Assembly (NCBI GenBank): GCA_016871355.1
Contig: VFZC01000021.1
Span: forward strand, 1-38,635
DNA from: Actinomycetota bacterium
GTDB taxonomy: Bacteria > Actinomycetota > Acidimicrobiia > Acidimicrobiales > Ilumatobacteraceae
Direction: 5' to 3'
DNA length: 38,635 nt
Part shown: positions 27,636 to 34,464 of the stretch, piece after piece
Layout: each line of letters opens with the position of its first letter
Numbering within the stretch: the first letter of the stretch is position 1
Made by a program: the position numbers and the translations under genes
The notes under the pieces: model-generated
What the model was told of the DNA's origin: nothing
Seen by the model: the letters and a program-made list of their open reading frames with translations, nothing else
Database searches by the model: none

Positions 27636-28295
27636 ATGTCCACCCCCGAAGGAGTCGATCCCGAGTACGACGCCGCGCGCGTTCGGCTCGGCCAAGCGAC
27701 GCGGCGCTTGTCGCACGCGGTGATCGGCCGCGAGTCGAGCCTGGCCGACATGGAGGCCGTCACGAACGAGATCGAGAACGCCATCGCGCGGCTCGAGTCG
27801 GCGCCCCGCCGTGTTCGTGACTTGTCGATGTACGGCCAGTCGCTCAAACTCGAGATCCCCGAAGGCGGCGTACTTCCGAGTCACATCGGACGACCCGGTT
27901 CGGGTCCGGGCAGCCCCCTCGGTCTCGACATGGTGGTCACCCGCGCCGGCCAGGGCATCGAGGCTCGCTTCCGTTTCGACGCCGCGCACGAAGGTCCGCC
28001 GCAACGAGGCCACGGCGGTGTGATCGCGCTGGCGTTCGATGACGCGCTCGGTTTCGTGATCAACATGCACCAAGTGGTGGCGTACACCGGCCAACTCTCC
28101 ATTCGTTATTCGGCCGGCGTGCCCATGCACACACCGCTCGTGATCGCGGCTCGCCTCGATCGCCAAGACGGACGCAAACTCTTCGTCGAGTCAGAGTTGC
28201 GCGAAGATCGACCCGATGCTCCGCTCATCGCCACGTGCTCGGCCATCTTCATCGAGATGAGCGGACACCCGGGGATCACTGCGTCGTCGACGTGA
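27636..28295 (+). CDS. PaaI-like hotdog-fold thioesterase
   Basis: 219 residues from ATG 27636; the frame continues upstream but crosses the divergent promoter. After a helical N-terminus of about 90 residues, the hotdog domain carries RGHGGVIALAFDDALGFV. This is the PaaI family active-site block (H-G-G, then an acidic residue in the helix). QLSIRYSAGVPMHTPL and RLDRQDGRKLFVESEL complete the sheet. It should hydrolyse acyl-CoA thioesters. The acyl-CoA synthetase begins 21 nt after its stop, so the pair could form a ligase/thioesterase control unit. Confidence 0.85.
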   Translation: MSTPEGVDPEYDAARVRLGQATRRLSHAVIGRESSLADMEAVTNEIENAIARLESAPRRVRDLSMYGQSLKLEIPEGGVLPSHIGRPGSGPGSPLGLDMVVTRAGQGIEARFRFDAAHEGPPQRGHGGVIALAFDDALGFVINMHQVVAYTGQLSIRYSAGVPMHTPLVIAARLDRQDGRKLFVESELREDRPDAPLIATCSAIFIEMSGHPGITASST

Positions 28296-28316
28296 ACGAT
28301 CGGGCATGATGGCGCC

Positions 28317-29753
28317 ATGCCCGTGATCTCCATTTCTCAGGCCCTGGCCGCCAACGCCGAGGCCGACCCCGATCGCCCGTGTGTCACGTGCGGCGACCAC
28401 GTGCTCACGCGACGCGAGTTCGATCGGCGTTCGAATCAGTTGGCGCGCGTGTACTCCGACCTCGGTGTGGAGCACGGACGGTACGTCACGGTGGCGCTGC
28501 CCAATTCGGTGGAGTTCTATCTCGCGTGCGCCGCGGTCTGGAAGCTCGGGGCGATTCCGCAACCGGTGAGTTACCGCCTGCCCGATCGCGAACGCCAAGC
28601 CATCGTCGAGTTGGCCGACTCGGCTCTGGTGGTGGGCGCCGAACCAGCCGCGCATCCGACTCGGCGCACGGTTCCCATCGGTTTCACCCCGCTCGCTGAC
28701 ACGAGCGACGCACCCCTTCCCGATGCAGTTTCGCCGTCGTGGAAGGCTCCCACGTCGGGCGGTTCGACCGGTCGGCCCAAGCTCATCGTGTCGGGCGATC
28801 CGGGCACGGTGCTCACCGAGATGCCGTCACTCGGTCAACGTCGTGACGGAGTGGTGTGCATCCCCGGACCGCTGTATCACAACGCTCCGTTCTCGTTCGG
28901 CGCTCAAGCGATCTTCCATGGCAATCATGTGGTGTTGCTCGAACACTTCGACGCCGAGGCGACTCTGGCCGCGATCGAGACGTACGGAGTCGATTGGATC
29001 TTGATGGTGCCAACGATGATGTCGCGCATCTCACGTCTGCCCGACGACGTTCGCCATCGGTACGAACTCTCCACGTTGCAGGTGCTCTGGCACATGGCTG
29101 CACCGTGTCCGGCCTGGCTCAAAGAGGAATGGTGCCACTGGCTCGGTGGCGAGAAGATCTTCGAGTTGTACGCCGGCACCGAAGCGCAGGCCGTCACGGT
29201 GATCCGCGGCGACGAATGGCTCGCCCATCGCGGGTCGGTCGGTCGTTGCATCGGTGGTGAGATGAGGGTGTTCGATCCCGACACGCTCGAAGAACTGCCG
29301 CCCGGTACCGAGGGCGAGATCTTCATGCGCAACACCAAGACGACGTATCAATACCTCGGGGCCGAGGCGCGGCGAACGCCCGATGGTTGGGAGAGCCTCG
29401 GTGACATGGGTTGGATCGACACCGAGGGCTACGTGTATCTCACCGATCGACGCAAGGACATGATCCTGTCGGGCGGTGCCAACATCTATCCGGCCGAAAT
29501 CGAGAACGCGTTGTCGGAACATCCGAGTGTGGTGTCGTCGGCCGTCATCGGAATCCCTGACGAAGATCTGGGCAGTCGACTGCACGCGGTCGTTCAAGTG
29601 TCGACCGAGGTGAGCGACGACGACATGCGCACGTTCTTGGCCGATCGACTGGTGCGTTACAAGATCCCGCGCACGTTCGAATTCACACGTGAACCGGTTC
29701 GCGACGACGCAGGCAAGGTGCGGCGCTCGGCTCTGCGCGACGAACGTTCGTGA
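28317..29753 (+). CDS. AMP-dependent acyl-CoA synthetase
   Basis: 478 residues, ATG start, on the short side for the ANL family. Motifs in order are the P-loop TSGGSTGRPKLI (about 141-152), YAGTEAQAVTVI (A5), GDMGWIDTEGYVYLTDRRKD (A7/A8) and SGGANIYPAEIE. The C-terminal lysine region is PVRDDAGKVRRS. It activates a carboxylate with ATP and joins it to CoA. The GSTGRPK sequence is a normal P-loop with Arg in place of the usual Lys or Thr. It follows the thioesterase by 21 nt and converges on the molybdopterin gene with flush stops. The acid chain length is not predictable. Confidence 0.92.
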   Translation: MPVISISQALAANAEADPDRPCVTCGDHVLTRREFDRRSNQLARVYSDLGVEHGRYVTVALPNSVEFYLACAAVWKLGAIPQPVSYRLPDRERQAIVELADSALVVGAEPAAHPTRRTVPIGFTPLADTSDAPLPDAVSPSWKAPTSGGSTGRPKLIVSGDPGTVLTEMPSLGQRRDGVVCIPGPLYHNAPFSFGAQAIFHGNHVVLLEHFDAEATLAAIETYGVDWILMVPTMMSRISRLPDDVRHRYELSTLQVLWHMAAPCPAWLKEEWCHWLGGEKIFELYAGTEAQAVTVIRGDEWLAHRGSVGRCIGGEMRVFDPDTLEELPPGTEGEIFMRNTKTTYQYLGAEARRTPDGWESLGDMGWIDTEGYVYLTDRRKDMILSGGANIYPAEIENALSEHPSVVSSAVIGIPDEDLGSRLHAVVQVSTEVSDDDMRTFLADRLVRYKIPRTFEFTREPVRDDAGKVRRSALRDERS

Positions 29754-31808
29754 TCAGCTGACCCGCTCGACCTGAACGAGCGTGTCGTAGTACGCCACAC
29801 CGCCACCCCAGTCGGTGAGCGTGTCGTTGGTGAGAACGTTGACCGTCTTGCGATCGCGAGTGCGCGACCACGTCCAGCCGAAGGGCACGATCGTCATGCC
29901 GTCACGCGTGCGCGGCCTAGCCGTCACTCGGGCCACCACGTCGATGGAATCGCGGTCGTTGAACACACGCACACGATCGCCGTCGGCGATTCCGCGGGCC
30001 GCGGCATCGGTCGTGGTGAGCTCGCAATACATCTCGCCCTCGGGGTTCGCGTGCGCATCGAGGTGCGAGTACGACGAGTTGAGGAATCGCTGGTGGATCT
30101 TGGGCGACATGAGGACGAGCGGATACTTCGCACTGGCCGGCCCGCCCGGACCCTCGATCGGCTGACGGTATTCGGGCAAACGACCATGACCTTGGGCCTC
30201 GAGATGCGCGCTGGCAAATTCGAACCGACCTGACGGTGTGGCGAATCCGCCGTCGGCGTAGGGGCGCAGATCGTCGGGCAACGGAAGGTGGATCACCGCG
30301 TCGCGACGCAACGCCTCGGCATCGACGTCGGCCAGATACTTCGTGAGCAGTGACTCGTCGGACTCGAACAATTCGGGTTCGGTGAAGCCCATCGCGCGGG
30401 CGAGGCGCCGCCACAACTCGGTGTTGGGCACGCTCTCGCCCACCGGCTCGATGGCTTGGTGGTTGAAACCCAAGTGGAGATGACCCCACGCGGTGACCAC
30501 GTCGTTCTGTTCGATTTGTGTGGTGGCCGGGAAGATCACGTCGGCGAAACGCGCGGTGTCGGTCATGAACTGCTCGGACACCACGGTGAACAGATCGTCG
30601 CGCTGGAGGCCGCGAGCGATGGTGGCGGCCTCGGGTGCGGTGGCGACCGGATTGCCGTTGTAGACGAAGAGGGCCTTGACGGGCGGGTCGAGTGTCGGGT
30701 CGGTGAGCGCGCGACCGATTTGATTCATGCTGATCGGCCGACGGGGTTTACCGGCGGCGAGATGCGGTGCGCTGAACGAGTCGTCGTCGAGGAACGCGTT
30801 GTTGTACGACCCGACACTGCGCGAGAAGCCGCCGCCTTTGTGCTTCCACCCTCCGGTGAGCGTGGGGAGGCACACGAGTGTGCGGAAGAACTGGGCCCCG
30901 TGCTCGCGGTGCTCGGCTCCGATCAACGTGCGGATGAACGCCTTGGGCGTGTTGCCGTAGTCGCGCGCCAGTTGTTCGATGATGTGGGCATCGATCCCGC
31001 ACACCGCCGCAGCACGGGCCGGGGTCCAATCGGCCACGTGCCGGGCCAGCTCGTCGAAGCCGGTGGTGTGGCGTTGCACGTAGTCGTGATCGACCAGATC
31101 GTCGCGAATGAGCACGTGCATCATGGCGAGCATGAGGGCCACGTCGGTTCCGGGCAGAGGCTGAACGAACTGATCGGCCGCGTCGGCGGTGATGGTGCGC
31201 ACCGGGTCGATCACGATCACGCGCGCACCCTTGGCTCGCGCTTCTTCGATGAAGGGCCAGAGGTGACGATTGGTGAGACGCGTGTTGGTTCCCCACAAGA
31301 AGACGAGATCGGCGTATCGCACGTCGAGTGGATCGCACGTGAGGGGTGATCCGAGGGCGGCGGCGGTTCCGCTGAGAGCAGCCGCGCCGCAGAGAGAGTC
31401 GACTTGAATCGACGATCCGAGTCGGGCGAAGAACCGCCGGTCGAGCGAGTTCATCATGAGTGAACCCTGGGTTCCGGCGTCACCCCACGGCACGATCGCT
31501 TGGCCGCCCCAGTCGCGCACGATCTCGCCCACGCGATCGGCCACGAGGGCGAGCGCTTCGGCCCACGACGCGGCGCGGAACTGTGCGTCTCCCTTGGCGC
31601 CGGTGCGGATGAGCGGCGTGAGGATGCGATCGGGGCTGTACACGCGGTCGAGGAAACGATTGACCTTCGGGCAGAGTTCACCCTGCGAATACGGGTGATC
31701 CGGATTGCCGCGCATCGACACCGCGCGTCCGTCTTCGACGGTCACTTGCCATCCGCACGAATCGGGACAGTCGTGATGACACGTTCCGAGGACGATTCGC
31801 GTGGTCAT
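29754..31808 (-). CDS. Molybdopterin-dependent oxidoreductase with [4Fe-4S] cluster (DMSO-reductase family)
   Basis: 684 residues from ATG 31808; a much longer open frame upstream overlaps the divergent SDR and is rejected. The N-terminal cluster ligands are Cys10, Cys14, Cys18 (CHHDCPDSC) and Cys46 (ELCPK). The molybdenum-site candidate is Cys141 in VDSLCGAAALSG. Later segments FLWGTNTRLTNRHLW, IVIDPVRTITA, FVYNGNPVATAP and the C-terminal MSPKIHQRFLNSSY cover the cofactor-binding domains. There is no Tat signal, so it is probably cytoplasmic. No iron-sulfur or membrane subunit is adjacent, so it may act alone. The substrate is unknown. It is convergent with the synthetase and divergent from an SDR. 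Confidence 0.93.
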   Translation of the reverse strand: MTTRIVLGTCHHDCPDSCGWQVTVEDGRAVSMRGNPDHPYSQGELCPKVNRFLDRVYSPDRILTPLIRTGAKGDAQFRAASWAEALALVADRVGEIVRDWGGQAIVPWGDAGTQGSLMMNSLDRRFFARLGSSIQVDSLCGAAALSGTAAALGSPLTCDPLDVRYADLVFLWGTNTRLTNRHLWPFIEEARAKGARVIVIDPVRTITADAADQFVQPLPGTDVALMLAMMHVLIRDDLVDHDYVQRHTTGFDELARHVADWTPARAAAVCGIDAHIIEQLARDYGNTPKAFIRTLIGAEHREHGAQFFRTLVCLPTLTGGWKHKGGGFSRSVGSYNNAFLDDDSFSAPHLAAGKPRRPISMNQIGRALTDPTLDPPVKALFVYNGNPVATAPEAATIARGLQRDDLFTVVSEQFMTDTARFADVIFPATTQIEQNDVVTAWGHLHLGFNHQAIEPVGESVPNTELWRRLARAMGFTEPELFESDESLLTKYLADVDAEALRRDAVIHLPLPDDLRPYADGGFATPSGRFEFASAHLEAQGHGRLPEYRQPIEGPGGPASAKYPLVLMSPKIHQRFLNSSYSHLDAHANPEGEMYCELTTTDAAARGIADGDRVRVFNDRDSIDVVARVTARPRTRDGMTIVPFGWTWSRTRDRKTVNVLTNDTLTDWGGGVAYYDTLVQVERVS

Positions 31809-31870
31809 CACCGCATTCTGACATAGCGCTCCGTTGGCGAGGAAGGCACTTTCGATGGTCCGCTGAGAAC

Positions 31871-31876
31871 TACGGT
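31871..31876 (+). promoter_or_regulatory. -10 hexamer TACGGT, leaderless promoter of the 31884 SDR gene
   Basis: TACGGT plus 7 nt (GGGATTC) reaches the GTG at 31884. An earlier in-frame GTG at 31875 lies inside the hexamer, so this site decides the start. Confidence 0.6.
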
Positions 31877-31883
31877 GGGATTC

Positions 31884-32753
31884 GTGGCCGAGACGCCTTC
31901 CAATCCCCCGAGTCCGCTCGAGCCCACTCCCCTCGGAATTCCGTTGGTGGGTGAAGAAACGAGCGAGATGATGCGCGCCGCGTTCCCTCTTCGTCTGGGG
32001 TTGGTTGAGGGCAAGGTCGTGATCGTCACCGGTGCGGCGCAAGGAATCGGCGAAGCGGCCGCGCGGTTGTTCGCATCCGAGGGTGCGGCCGTGATGGTGG
32101 TCGACAAGGACGTGAGCGCCGCCGAGTCGGTGGTGAAGGAGATCCGTCAACGCGGTGGCGAGGCCACGGCGTTCGATGCCGATCTCACGACCGAGGCCGA
32201 CGTGGAAGCGATGGTTCTGTCGACGGTGCACGCGTACGGCCGCGTCGACTGCGCGTTCAACAACGCCGGAATCAGCGGGCGGTTCGGATCGTTCCTCGAT
32301 CTGACGTTGAACGAGTGGCAGCAAATGATCTCGATCAACCTCACGAGCGTGTTCTTGTGCATGAAGTACGAACTCGTGGTGATGGCGGTGCAGGGATACG
32401 GCGTGATCGTCAATGCATCGTCGAGTGCCGGCATCGTGGGCGCGCCCGGATTGCCGCACTACACGGCGGCCAAGCATGGTGTGCTCGGGCTCACGAAGTG
32501 CGCGGCTCAGGAGTTCGCGGCCAAGGGTGTGCGAGTGAATGCGGTTCTGCCCGGCACGACGCGCACGCCGTCGATCGAGGCGTACATCAACGGCGATCCG
32601 GCGATCGAGCAGACGTTGGGGCGCAGCGTGGGGCGCGGGTTCTTGGGTGAGGCGAGTGAAGTGGCCGAGGCCGCGGTGTGGTTGTGCAGCGATCGCGCGA
32701 GTTTCGTGAGTGGCGCGACGCTGGCCGTGGACGGCGCCACCACCAACCGCTAA
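31884..32753 (+). CDS. Short-chain dehydrogenase/reductase with N-terminal extension
   Basis: 289 residues from GTG 31884. An extension of about 40 residues (rich in Pro, Glu, Leu) precedes a classical SDR. It has GKVVIVTGAAQGIGEAAARL (about 43-62), NNAG, NASSSAG with the catalytic serine, HYTAAKHG with Tyr and Lys, and LAVDGATTNR at the end. VVDKD after the second strand favours NAD(H). It oxidises a secondary alcohol or similar. It shares a 75-bp divergent promoter region with the molybdopterin oxidoreductase and is followed by the REPIN-like repeats. The substrate is unknown. Confidence 0.9.
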   Translation: MAETPSNPPSPLEPTPLGIPLVGEETSEMMRAAFPLRLGLVEGKVVIVTGAAQGIGEAAARLFASEGAAVMVVDKDVSAAESVVKEIRQRGGEATAFDADLTTEADVEAMVLSTVHAYGRVDCAFNNAGISGRFGSFLDLTLNEWQQMISINLTSVFLCMKYELVVMAVQGYGVIVNASSSAGIVGAPGLPHYTAAKHGVLGLTKCAAQEFAAKGVRVNAVLPGTTRTPSIEAYINGDPAIEQTLGRSVGRGFLGEASEVAEAAVWLCSDRASFVSGATLAVDGATTNR

Positions 32754-32798
32754 GTGCTCACTGCTCACTGCACATTGCCTCTTGCCTGCCTCGCCTGA

Positions 32799-32841
32799 AT
32801 GGGTGCGAAACCCCGGCATTTTTGCCGGTCTGGTTCCCCAT
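32799..32841 (-). repeat. 43-bp REP-like element, copy a (inverted)
   Basis: Read on the minus strand, this copy is nearly identical to copy c at 36648-36690 over all 43 positions. It begins ATGGGGAACCAG, contains the stem-loop CCGGCAAAAATGCCGG, and ends TTTCGCACCCAT. Positions 32800-32829 form a perfect 30-bp inverted repeat with 32873-32902. It lies in the intergenic stretch after the SDR. Confidence 0.85.
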
Positions 32842-32860
32842 ACGGACGTGCACTGATCGC

Positions 32861-32902
32861 ATGGGTGGGAATACCGGCAAAAATGCCGGGGTTTCGCACC
32901 CA
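32861..32902 (+). repeat. 43-bp REP-like element, copy b
   Basis: Same core as copy a in opposite orientation, with the outer 5' part diverged (GGGTGGGAAT in place of GGGGAACCAG). With copy a it makes a head-to-head pair: two perfect 30-bp arms and a 43-bp spacer, as in REPIN doublets. The stretch 32754-32950 has no gene. Confidence 0.85.
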
Positions 32903-32904
32903 AT

Positions 32905-32955
32905 GGGATGGGTTCGCGGGATGGGATGGGGTTAGCGGGATGGGATGGGGTTAGC
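32905..32955 (+). repeat. G-rich tandem repeat, 19-bp unit, overlapping the moxR stop
   Basis: Two exact 19-bp units GGGATGGGATGGGGTTAGC lie at 32918-32936 and 32937-32955, preceded by a shortened unit at 32905-32917. The last unit covers the moxR stop (TAA on the minus strand at 32951-32953). The plus strand has six or more GGG runs with 2-6 nt gaps, so a G-quadruplex is possible. Confidence 0.75.
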
Positions 32956-34366
32956 GGGCGCGGTACGTGCCGCCGGAGGCTGCGCTGGCGTCCTTGTTCA
33001 GACGCTTCGAGAGGTGTAGCCCTTCGAGCACGAACTCCACCGCCGCCGCCGTGGCCGCCGCGCTGGTGTCGCCGTTCAACAAGCCGTCGAGCACCGGCTT
33101 GAGAGCCGGAATCTGCTCGGCCAGAGCCGCCTGCGTCACGGACGGAACGTCTTCACCCGTCGTGACGATCGCTCCCTCTTCGAAGGCGGTCACCACGTCA
33201 CGCGCCAACTCGGGGCGAACCACATCGCGATACACCGTCAGCACGGCTGCCTTCACGAGTTCGCGGAGCACCTGGCCTTCACGACCGTCTTCGAGAGCTT
33301 CCACTTCGATCTTTCCGCCCGACGCAGCCGCGAAGGCATCGAGATCGCACACGCGCGGCACGACGTACGTTTCACCCAGTCGCAAACCACGACGGAGCGC
33401 GTTGGCCGCCATGACTTCGTAGTTGCTCACGCTCAAGCGAACGCTCACACCACTGCGCTGATTGACCTGGCTGTTACTGCGCGCGAGCTGGCTGAAGGTG
33501 GCCACGACCGACTCGAGGTACGGCGGCACGGCGACGGTGATATCGCCCACGGACGGCGGACGCGCCTCCTGACGCACGATCTCCACCTCCGTGGCGGCAT
33601 CGAGCGGATAGTGCGTACGGATCTGACTACCGAAACGATCCTTCAGCGGCGTGATGATGCGACCGCGATTGGTGTAGTCCTCGGGGTTGGCCGATGCGAC
33701 GAGCAGCACGTCGAGCGGCAACCGAATCTTGTAGCCACGGATCTGAACGTCGCGCTCTTCGAGAACGTTGAGCAGACCCACCTGAATACGCTCCGACAAG
33801 TCGGGTAATTCGTTGATGGCGAAGATGCCGCGATTGGTACGTGGCACGAGTCCGTAGTGCAACGTGAGTTCGTCGCTGAGATAACGACCCTCGGCCACCT
33901 TGATGGGATCGACTTCGCCGATGAGGTCGGCGATGGACGTATCGGGCGTGGCCAACTTCTCACCGAAACGAGCGTCGCGATGCACCCACTCGATCGGCGC
34001 ATCGTCTCCGTGCTGAGCCACGAGATCGCGCGCATGACGCGACACCGGGCTGTACGGATCGTCGTTGATCTCGCTGCCGGCGACGACGGGCATCCATTCG
34101 TCGAGAAGATTGGTGAGGCTGCGGATCATTCGCGTCTTGGCCTGACCACGTTCGCCGAGGAAGATCACGTCGTGACCGGCGAGCAGCGCATTCTCGAGTT
34201 GCGGCATCACGGTCTCTTCGTAACCGAGCACACCCGTGAACAACGGCTCTCCGGCCGAGATGCGCTTCACGGCGTTGAGCCGGATCTCCTCGTTGACGGA
34301 ACGCGACACCCATCCGGATGCCCGCAGTTCGCGAATCGTCGTGGGAAGTCCGGAAGGTTGAGCCAT
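32951..34366 (-). CDS. MoxR-type AAA+ ATPase (Mg-chelatase-like)
   Basis: 471 residues from ATG 34366, chosen because TACTGT lies 6 nt upstream; a GTG at 34387 is the alternative. Walker A is the variant GERGQAKTR, usual in this MoxR subgroup. GIFAINELPDLSERIQVGLLNVLEE supplies Walker B and the helix-2 insert, and LLVASANPEDYTNRGRIITPLKDRF covers sensor 1 and the arginine finger. MoxR ATPases act as chaperones with a von Willebrand factor A partner, loading metals or maturing complexes. No VWA gene is adjacent here, which is unusual. The C-terminal 150 residues are a helical domain. It is divergent from the GH2 gene. Confidence 0.9.
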   Translation of the reverse strand: MAQPSGLPTTIRELRASGWVSRSVNEEIRLNAVKRISAGEPLFTGVLGYEETVMPQLENALLAGHDVIFLGERGQAKTRMIRSLTNLLDEWMPVVAGSEINDDPYSPVSRHARDLVAQHGDDAPIEWVHRDARFGEKLATPDTSIADLIGEVDPIKVAEGRYLSDELTLHYGLVPRTNRGIFAINELPDLSERIQVGLLNVLEERDVQIRGYKIRLPLDVLLVASANPEDYTNRGRIITPLKDRFGSQIRTHYPLDAATEVEIVRQEARPPSVGDITVAVPPYLESVVATFSQLARSNSQVNQRSGVSVRLSVSNYEVMAANALRRGLRLGETYVVPRVCDLDAFAAASGGKIEVEALEDGREGQVLRELVKAAVLTVYRDVVRPELARDVVTAFEEGAIVTTGEDVPSVTQAALAEQIPALKPVLDGLLNGDTSAAATAAAVEFVLEGLHLSKRLNKDASAASGGTYRAR

Positions 34367-34372
34367 GCCTCG

Positions 34373-34378
34373 ACAGTA
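34373..34378 (-). promoter_or_regulatory. -10 hexamer TACTGT, leaderless promoter of the moxR-type gene
   Basis: On the minus strand TACTGT plus 6 nt (CGAGGC) reaches the ATG at 34366. Confidence 0.55.
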
Positions 34379-34452
34379 ACGCCCCACCGCGTCCGTCTCT
34401 CAGCCGGGACCGATGACCGCTCCACCGGCAGTCGGTGCGCCACGAACTCAAC

Positions 34453-34458
34453 TAGTTT
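34453..34458 (+). promoter_or_regulatory. -10 hexamer TAGTTT, leaderless promoter of the GH2 gene
   Basis: TAGTTT plus 6 nt (GGGCCA) reaches the ATG at 34465. The same hexamer and spacing occur at the isomerase-like gene at 4193. Confidence 0.6.
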
Positions 34459-34464
34459 GGGCCA

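Noticed and set aside
29754-32903. A 1049-codon minus-strand open frame
   Set aside because: Only 29754-31808 shows the molybdopterin oxidoreductase. The upstream 365 codons are the antisense of the SDR gene and have shadow-type composition rich in Arg, His and Asp.
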